Assembly (NCBI GenBank): GCA_039619475.1
Contig: CM077116.1
Location: 8,170,501-8,234,500 of the forward strand
From: Icerya purchasi
Lineage: Eukaryota; Arthropoda; Insecta; Hemiptera; Monophlebidae
Direction of reading: 5' to 3'
DNA: 64,000 nt
A model generated the notes under the pieces. That model ran no database searches, had not been told where the DNA came from, and worked only from the letters and a program-made list of their open reading frames with translations. This document shows positions 56,578 through 64,000 of this stretch, in pieces. The position numbers and the translations under genes were made by a program. Every line of letters begins with the position of its first letter. The stretch's first letter is position 1.

Positions 56578-56905
56578 GAAATATGGAATAATTATAATGG
56601 AACAACGTATCAATTTTTCCCGAGTATGATAGATTTAAAAAGTAATCAATATACGCCAAATTTTTTTTAAAGGTTAATTTATAACAGGGCACGGTTTATT
56701 TAAGGTATATTTATATAAATTTAAGATTTCTGGTTCTGAAAACTGTGTAATATGTAAATTTAGAGATGATGTTTTTCATATATTTCAAGCATGCAATTAT
56801 AATAATAATAACAATAAAAGATTCTGTAATTATGATATAAAACAACTTGTACAAAATTATTTTAATGAATTTAACAAATTCGCAATTGAAGAAATAAAAT
56901 TCTGA
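56578..56905 (+). pseudogene. R1-like LINE, 3' part of split ORF2 (C-terminal finger)
   Basis: Directly after the A run the plus strand reads EIWNNYNGTTYQFFPSMIDL, the tyrosine/proline segment before the LTGHG motif. After a frameshift it reads FITGHGLFKVYLYKFKISGS and ENCVICKFRDDVFHIFQAC (CxxCx8HxxxxC terminal finger). Then come asparagine-rich sequence and KFAIEEIKF with a stop at about 56904. The last codons before the insertion (INKFF at 53990) and the first after it (EIWNNY) are in compatible frame. This supports the two halves having been one gene. The composition is as AT-rich as the 5' half. Confidence 0.75.
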
Positions 56906-57524
56906 AAAATTAATGTACATTTATATTAAGTAAATAGTAAGAATATAGTATATATTGTAAAAAATTGTAAAGTGGAAATTAATGTAATACCAAATACTTA
57001 ATTGGATGGGTTATATTAATTCCATTATTATAATAAATCAATATTTCAATAAATAAATGTACCTTACGCGACGTTTCGGGAATAGGAGAAAAAAAATGGT
57101 TTATTTATCAATTGATAAATAATAAGCAACACACGCACACATATATATATTTGCGTACTACTCTTGTAATTAACTTCGTCACAGCGAATTGCTAGAACGC
57201 TTAGACAATTTCCAGCAGGAATGAAAGTGTCACTATTGAAAAAGATACAGTATACGAATAAGTCAGAATAATTAATGTTTTTTGTATCTGCCCGTGGGCT
57301 CCTAAGAGAGCCGGTGTGTGCCATGTTCCACTGCGCTGTTAACTGCAGTGGTGTTTTCATATGTTACCTTTTTACCTAATCTATATTATTTTATTGCATT
57401 ATAATTTTAAAATTGGGTTGTGACTAGTAAAAGCAGAATTAAGTTTTAAGACCAGACTTATAAGACTAAAGCAAGATATGTTCAATGCCATACACATACC
57501 GTCACAACACAATACAAATTCAAA
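56906..57524. other. Spacer with ACAC/TATA simple sequence
   Basis: AT-rich DNA probably starting with the 3' untranslated end of the R1-like LINE. A small piece at 57097-57132 resembles the left end of the insertion at 51692. Short cacacgcacacatatatata simple sequence follows at about 57131-57150. Confidence 0.4.
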
Positions 57525-57735
57525 TTGACGAAACCGGTTGGACTAATTTATCATATTTATTGTTTTTATATGTACCAGTGGTTCATTTTTTAATGTTTTT
57601 TACAATCTAGATAATGTTATATATTTTGTGAACTGTTGAATGTCATATGTCGTTCGTGTAATACAAGAAATGTAACAGTAATAGCCGAATATTAATGGTC
57701 ATTTGTTAAATTGTTCACATTTATAATATAGTGCG
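57525..57735 (+). repeat. Dispersed repeat, copy 2
   Basis: Matches 18121-18480 in order and orientation, starting tgacgaaaccggttggacta and ending tttataat, without the extra block of about 140 bp found in copy 1. Unknown family. Confidence 0.65.
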
Positions 57736-58839
57736 GTTTACGACAGAAAAATACTTATAATAATGTATGTTATTGATTACGTCTCATTAATAAATTACGA
57801 TTACGAAATCTTTATATTTTTACGTCACGCGTTGAATGACACTTTTTTTTACCCGGTACGAAAACCGATTTTTCTGCAAGTATTAAAAAATAACTAATAT
57901 CCGCAGAGTTTTCCAGTCGGCGAGAACCAAAGGACTGAGTTATATGCATGTGTGTTAGGTGTTACACGTACGCTGAACATATGCAAATTTGATACACTTG
58001 TTACGGACTGTATCACCAACTCCGACACAGACAAAACCTCTCTAACATTTAAAGGCAGTTCTATTAGTTATCTTCATCAGTATCGTCAAACTTGGCTGCT
58101 TTAAAGAGACGCTCCCGTTAGTATGCAGCAGCATCTGAAACGATTGTTTAATATTACACAGGGACAATCGTGTTTTCGTACATTTTCTCGAGATTGGTTT
58201 TCTCAGTTCCGTTAAAACTCTTTCGAAACCAAATTCTTACTTCGATCTTAATCGAGACCGTTGAATCATAGACGAACCTTTTTACTTTTTTCCATTGGTC
58301 GATCGCTCATCATAATCATATACAGTGTGGCATACCTTAATTTCTGACCATTTCAGCTGTACAGACATAGACGCACAGGGTACACTAGGCAATTTTTATA
58401 ATGAAAACGAGAGCGTGTACGCACGCAAGACTACATTCGGAACTGATTGTAACTGCTAGATTTATATCGTTATGTCACCCGTGTGTGTGTGTGTGTATTA
58501 CTAACTAGCGCGCATATGATGGTGTACGTGTTGCTTTGTCATTGCCTTCCACATGACACTATTAGCGAGTATTTAATTTAATTTTTCGTAATAAGTTCTG
58601 TCATCGCCCGGGATTGAATTCCGAAACGGAAGCCAAGCGCTCCAGCATCTAATCGTGACGTGCACACAATTTTATTTCGTCTGGAAAACTGGAATAAGTA
58701 ATTGAAAAAACAACGACTCATTTATGAAATAAGGCGTGTTTTAGTCGGCTGTGATTAAGGAGAGAACAAATACAGAGAAAAATGAACGGACGGACAAAGG
58801 AGTGAAGGGAGAAAAGTAAATTCGGATACGGAAAAATCC
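57736..58839. other. Spacer with a GT microsatellite
   Basis: A GT run of about 17 bp lies at 58481-58497. No gene is recognised. Composition gradually becomes less AT-rich towards 58840. Confidence 0.4.
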
Positions 58840-59750
58840 GAGATTATTGTTCGGCGGTCCGGCGACGGTGGCTCGCCGGATAGTGATAGCTTGTCGGTTG
58901 ATTGCTCGTTTCCGTCCAAGTGGAGCGTGTGGGTGAGGCGAGAACTTTCTCGCTCGGAGAATTCGCATTGTATCGGCCGGTTTTGCGGCAAGTCGCAGCG
59001 GCAACGGCTAAAGCGAGCTTTTACAGCTGCCCATGCAGCGCAGATAAAGGCGGGCGGTCGTCTGGGGCCGCGTCGCTCCGTCTAAGTTTAATGCTATTAT
59101 CACAAAGTAGCGTACAGGCCGAAAGCTCAGAGACGATCCTTGTCTTCGCTCTTTACCGTCGTTATCTTCCTGAACCGGTCCCTTCGACTGCGTCCGTTCG
59201 TTTCACGCTATCTTACTCTCATTTAACTTCGCAAACAACCGTGTACGCGCAACATACGTGCCAGCATACGTGCGAGTGCATGTTGTTTATCTGTTGTTGC
59301 CATCGAACGACGGCGCTGGAACTGGAAAATAATATAATTACGGTCGAGTTGCTACAAAAACTATAACAAGCCTCGGAATGGTGTTGTCGGTGCGCGCGTG
59401 AGCGTGCACTATTAACGGCGAACGAAAGTTGCAAGAAGAAACTAGTAAAAAGCTAATTCCGTTTCGAATGACGTGCGCTGCCCGTCGTCGTCTCTAGTTT
59501 CACTGAAAACAGCGGCGACATTATAAAGTTCGCTTCGCAACACCTCCACCAGCGACTAGCCGGGATGCAACTTTTATTCCGGGCAAGCGTGAGTGGATTA
59601 TCTAAAAAGAGCCGACCATGTACACGCACAGACGCCTCCCGGACACCTCTTCCGTGCCTCTGTCTCTGCGTAAGCGTAAAAATGCGATTAGGAAAAGTTG
59701 AATCTGCCCCAGTGGCGAATTTTCTAATTATATTATTACGAAGGATAGTT
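58840..59750. promoter_or_regulatory. CpG-rich block, candidate host promoter or 5' exon
   Basis: About 0.9 kb clearly richer in G, C and CpG than the rest of the window (for example gcggtccggcgacgg near 58855 and gcgcgcgtgagcgtgc near 59391). Frames are open on both strands (for example 58902-59366 plus, 59453-59758 minus), but none shows a known domain, and codon use looks driven by composition. In insects such a block may mark a housekeeping or developmental promoter with its 5' untranslated exon. This is inference; no TATA box, initiator or splice site can be asserted. Confidence 0.3.
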
Positions 59751-59898
59751 TTATTCAAACTAAACTTTTAATGCTCCACGTTCCTAGTCGTAAAACAACA
59801 TAGAAGCGAACAACCGTCATTACTATTATTACCGTCATTATCATCGTAAAAACGCGGCAGCCTATTCACTTATTAATTACCTAACTAAACTGCCACTC

Positions 59899-59945
59899 TC
59901 CCATTCTGCCAGACTCCCATTCCCCCATTCTTACATTCTCCCCTG
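59899..59945. repeat. Short CCCATTC-type low-complexity repeat
   Basis: Imperfect repetition of cccattc with variants (tcccattctgcc, cccattccccc, cattcttacattc). Confidence 0.7.
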
Positions 59946-62900
59946 TTGCTGGGGACACATGGGGTTCGAGAAAATTTATATCAGCGCTGCGATAACAGCG
60001 ATAACGATTATGAAGTTCCCCGGTTTTTTGCTCGAACGGTACTATAATCTTTCCTGAGCGCGCAAGCTTCACGACAGTTTATAATTCAGTCTTAAACGGT
60101 TGAATTCTGATCTTTCTTATCCGCATATTGAAATAATAATTAAGAAGGAAAGCCGTGTCTATTCATCCGAATTTTTTATCTATTTTTCCGTATTCTTTTA
60201 AAATTATTGAACCGAGCGGTTATTAACAGTTCTATTTTTCATTAATATTAACGTTTAATTTATAATTAATAGGAATTTAAATGAGACTCGAAATTAATTA
60301 AATTAAAACAGGAAAAAAACAAAACATAACCGAATTGCACGAAACAGATTTTGGCCAAAACGCTTTACGTTAAAGTATTTCCATTAAAAATTGTCCACTT
60401 CGGCTCCATCATCCACCAACACTGAAGTATCGTGCATGCTTTCGTGTTTCCTTCCTTAAATGTACTCGCGTAGTAATTTTGACTGGCCCAGAGACTTGCC
60501 TTGGCCCTGGGCATTGCAGTTTTTAAATGTGTCAAACCGCATATTTTGAACTTACATCTCCGAAATTATTATAATTCGCTATTCCAATTTCCCTTTGGAC
60601 GTTATACACAATGTTGCTACTGTTACGATATTTTCGATTCGTTTGACTGCATGTGTAGCGCACGATTTTCGAATCGCCATTATGTGACCGCCCGCTCTCA
60701 GCCAAGGCCGGTACCATTTTTTCCCCTACTTTCTAGGCATCTGGAATTTCGCGCTTCCCTGTTTGGCAGAACATTTTTTTATTGTTCTGTACATTCAGCA
60801 TTTGTTATTCGCCTTTGCTCGTCGCTCGCCATTGTGTCATTAAGTCGTTCGTTTCGTTAATGAGTTCGTTCAACATCGAGCTGTGAATAAAACTTTTAAC
60901 ATGTTAACTTATTAATTTCAAAATAATCATTAAATCCTCAACAGCTCCACATTGAATTATGCACAGAACTGATGTGGTGACACACTGCTCAGAACTGTAC
61001 ATTTAGTCTCAGTTAGAGCCGATACAGAAGCCGCGTAATTATCACACGTGACAACATTTTTCTAATTTATTTGCCGAGAAATTTTCGTTCGTCGGCATCG
61101 ATTAGATTTTGCAAAATTCCGAGCTATACCGTAATTTAGTATATACTGCGTGGAATTTTGCGTTTTCCAGTATAAAATAGATTACTTTTTTTTTACTCAA
61201 CCTTGTTTCATTAAGTATTTATTTTTTCTTCGACAGAAATGGGGAAATAACTTTTACATAAAGCGTTACATATTTAGAAGAAAAAAAAAAAATGGAAATA
61301 TTATTTTTGCGAATTTTATTTAAATTCTTTTTTTTTTTTTTTTTTTCATATTTGCTTCCCTAATTTTCTTCATCTTGTTTCTCGGTTAATTTTTAACCTG
61401 TTTTTGCATTTGACTTTTCCGCGCACACCTATTCCAATGCAACGTTGTGAGCTTGCAATGTGGCAACGCGCTCTAGCACGTTCCTTTACAGACGTTCAGG
61501 TGTAGAACCGGCGCTACTAGAATTTTAACTTCCTCGCCTATTCCGCGAAACTTTTCTCGATCTTGCATCTCGCTAAACTTCTGCACGCTTAGTACTTCTC
61601 TCTTTAGCGACGTAAATAATCGGATTATTCAGACATGTACGAGTACTATCCGTAGTCAAGATAATCCTCAGATTAATCCCGGCATCGCGCACCGATAGCA
61701 ATTCAGCTGATATAATGAATGGAATCGGATATGAGTGTAATCGCGTCATTTTAATATGCGTATTGACGATAATGTCGAATTCGAATTGTTTCTGAAACTG
61801 ATAATTTGATAATTCGCACAGTGACTAAAAGGAAGACGGTTTTTTTTTCGTTTTTTGCAAAATTAGTAATAAAGTGAGATAGTAAGTAAGATACCCTTGA
61901 CAGGGCGTCGGGGATTGTGAAGTTAAGGTTCATAATTTTAAATCGCACTAATGAGATGCTGTTTAAAACGTGTGTCTGATGTCAATATACACATATATTA
62001 TGTTTTTGTTTTTTTTCTTCTTTTTTAACGTTATATGTTTTTTCCCCTATTTTTAAAAAATATACACATTAAAAAAAAAAAAAACGTAAAAGTTATATAT
62101 GTAATAATGAAACGTTTACGTAAATGAGGATTTTAATTGGAACACATTGATGTACTTTATAATGTAATCGTGTAATTTGGTGATTTTATTGTTGGAATAA
62201 TTGCATTGATAACCGAATTATGCGAGCGGCTAGTATTTCTCGAGACGTGCGTCAACACCTGTGCCTTAAACGCTCTCTTCTTTAATAAAACAAAGTTACC
62301 CCTCTTTTCGGTTGATTCGTTCGTTCCACTCCTTTCTGGCCACGTTAATACGCTCTTGCAAAGGTCGCCGCATGCCAACCTTTCACTTTCCGCGGCATAT
62401 TTATGTCATCTATTGACGCGTCCGAGATGAAAAAAAGTTACCGCATCCAAATATTCGGAATAGTCGGATGCTGCTGTTCTGAATGTTATGAATATTTTAA
62501 CGTTAACGTAAGAAATATCTGAATATCCCTAGTTTTCGAACTTTCACACACGGCGGGTGAAAAAAAGCTTCATCCAACTCGAATCCCCGTAGTTTTCAAA
62601 TTAAAAATGGACCGAACGAATCACTTCCATTCGATTCATTTTTCCCTCCGTTTCTTTACCCGTTTTTCCCTGTAGGTTTTCGTATGCCACTTGCTCTTAT
62701 TTCCTTTTTCGCTTTTATTCTCGTTTGCTTCACTTCTACATTCCTCCGGGTTTGTCGTATGCTTTGCAAATGCAAACTGACGGATTCTCACCGCTGGATT
62801 TTTCCTCTAGGCAGAGCTGCGCAGCATCATTCTAATTGTAGAGATGTTTGCGAGAATTTTAATTTCTTAATAAAATTTGCAAAAACTTACGAAACAGTGC

Positions 62901-64000
62901 TTGGTCCATGTAAGTGTACTGGGGTTAATCGATAGCGAACTGGGCGCAAAAAAGTTGAAAAATAAAATTTCCCCCAATGATCGAATTTATTTTGTTCTTT
63001 CAAAAATCAGAAACTACCGAGCAAAATAAGCAATTGTTTCATATAGTTTATATGAAACAGAACACAAAAAACACACAAAAACCTATAATAGAATCCAAAA
63101 AAATATACATAAAAAATTATTCAATATTCTCGAAATTATCACTAAACGAAAAAAAGAGCTTTGAACAGCTGTGTAAGTTCGTTATTTTAAATCTATACGC
63201 GTAAATAAAATAAAAAAATGTTATTTTTAAATTTAGGCGTGAAAATAGGTCTTTTTTATCCAAATACCGATGTATGTAAATGTCTTTTCCGGTCTGTCTG
63301 TTAATTCTTTAATTAATAATTTTTCTTCTCATCAGTAGTTCCGATCTCGCCGTACGACTTTATCTGTTTACATGTTATTTTTATAATTTCCCAACCGATC
63401 TAGCGCTCGTAACCGTGTGTGTCGATAATTCCATGCTACAATTGGCGATTATTTCCCTTCTACTAACGATTTATTCATTGTCGCTAGATTTAACTCAGAA
63501 CCGCGATTACCTGGAGCAGCTCGGTCATCGCGATTACGAAAAAATTCAAACAACCTGAATTTACTTCTTTTTACTTATTCAACCTTCCCTAGAGTCAACA
63601 CGCGCAATTTTCAGAATTAGCATATTCCATTTACAAATATTGCTACCATCGTTACACCCGTTTCTCTATATACCACTAATGTTTAGGTACCGAAATTAAA
63701 AGCGAACCAGTTACGATGCCCCTTGGCTTTATCCGTCTATTCGAAATTCTATCGTTATTTAATAAATTTACCGATTTCTATTTATATATTATTCGCGTGC
63801 TTTATACGTTAAACTTGATTTTAACGATAGAGACTGTGTGTGTGTATACTTGTGACACTGTCAACTCTGTTCCGATGGTCTCTAATTATGTAGCTAGATT
63901 CTGACCGGCATCCTAGTGCGGGAAGTTTGCGATCTTATACGGTGATTTCACTTGTATAGTACCATATAAATACGCGTATACAAAGCGAGTGTTTCAGTAA
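59946..64000. other. 4 kb without recognised gene or mobile element
   Basis: AT-rich but with somewhat more CpG than the LINE-dense areas. No LINE motif, tail or inverted repeat was noticed. The 83-codon plus-strand frame at 62684-62935 has a hydrophobic start and several cysteines (CRMLCKCK, NCRDVC, GPCKC), but I see no support for it as a gene. This part may be host non-coding DNA near the CpG-rich block. Confidence 0.4.

Noticed and set aside
62684..62935. Small secreted cysteine-containing protein
   Set aside because: The hydrophobic start and scattered cysteines are compatible with chance. There is no family pattern and no supporting splice or promoter signal.
1..64000. CRISPR array, bacterial operon or prophage
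   Set aside because: There are no regularly spaced repeats with unique spacers and no bacterial gene structure. Gene content and tails are eukaryotic retroelements.

Overview
The window is AT-rich eukaryotic DNA. It looks like an arthropod, most likely insect, intergenic or intronic block filled with transposable elements at different stages of decay. Almost every recognisable protein belongs to a non-LTR retrotransposon of an insect-typical type (Jockey-like with a PRE/zinc-knuckle Gag, I-like with RNase H, R1-like, RTE-like). The rest are a Tc1/mariner transposase, two tRNA-derived SINEs, a long palindromic foldback element and simple repeats. I found no confident host gene, rRNA, free-standing tRNA gene or CRISPR array. 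The insect order cannot be fixed from what I see.

Layout. 1-3056: a minus-strand Jockey-type LINE (Gag plus endonuclease) that runs off the left edge. 3250-3900: a 3' fragment of an I-like LINE family, called family IA here. 5025-6682: a 1.2-kb palindrome between two 221-bp direct repeats that I read as identical. 8000-9620: a LINE that ends inside its reverse transcriptase. 10250-11894: a 5' fragment of family IA (Gag plus endonuclease). 12395-14000: a 5'-truncated I-like LINE with poly(A) and a clean 10-bp target duplication. 14140-16000: an R1-like C-terminal fragment and an RTE-like fragment. 19.5-31 kb: short LINE pieces, one ending in a near-perfect hairpin, and two family-IA 3' ends side by side. 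34.2-34.6 kb: an unidentified coding-like remnant. 37.1-37.5 kb: a GC-rich stretch that could hold an exon. 40.7 and 50.5 kb: two SINE copies. 41.9-42.8 kb: another I-like LINE. 45.0-50.4 kb: the longest family-IA copy. 51.7-52.5 kb: two small elements carrying C/G runs. 52.7-56.9 kb: an R1-like LINE split by a Jockey-like LINE that is itself split by a mariner. 57.5-64 kb: low-copy sequence with a CpG-rich block at 58.8-59.7 kb, the best candidate for a host promoter or 5' exon.

How the parts relate. The LINEs copy themselves by target-primed reverse transcription, which explains the 5' truncations, poly(A) tails and target duplications. The SINEs would borrow such machinery. The mariner moves by cut and paste at TA. 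None of the coding elements here is intact, so this is a record of past activity. The most useful observations are the palindrome with its long direct repeats, a 253-codon open frame lying between ORF1 and ORF2 in one family-IA copy but absent from another, the three-layer nest at 52.7-56.9 kb, and the hairpin LINE end at 23.9-24.1 kb.
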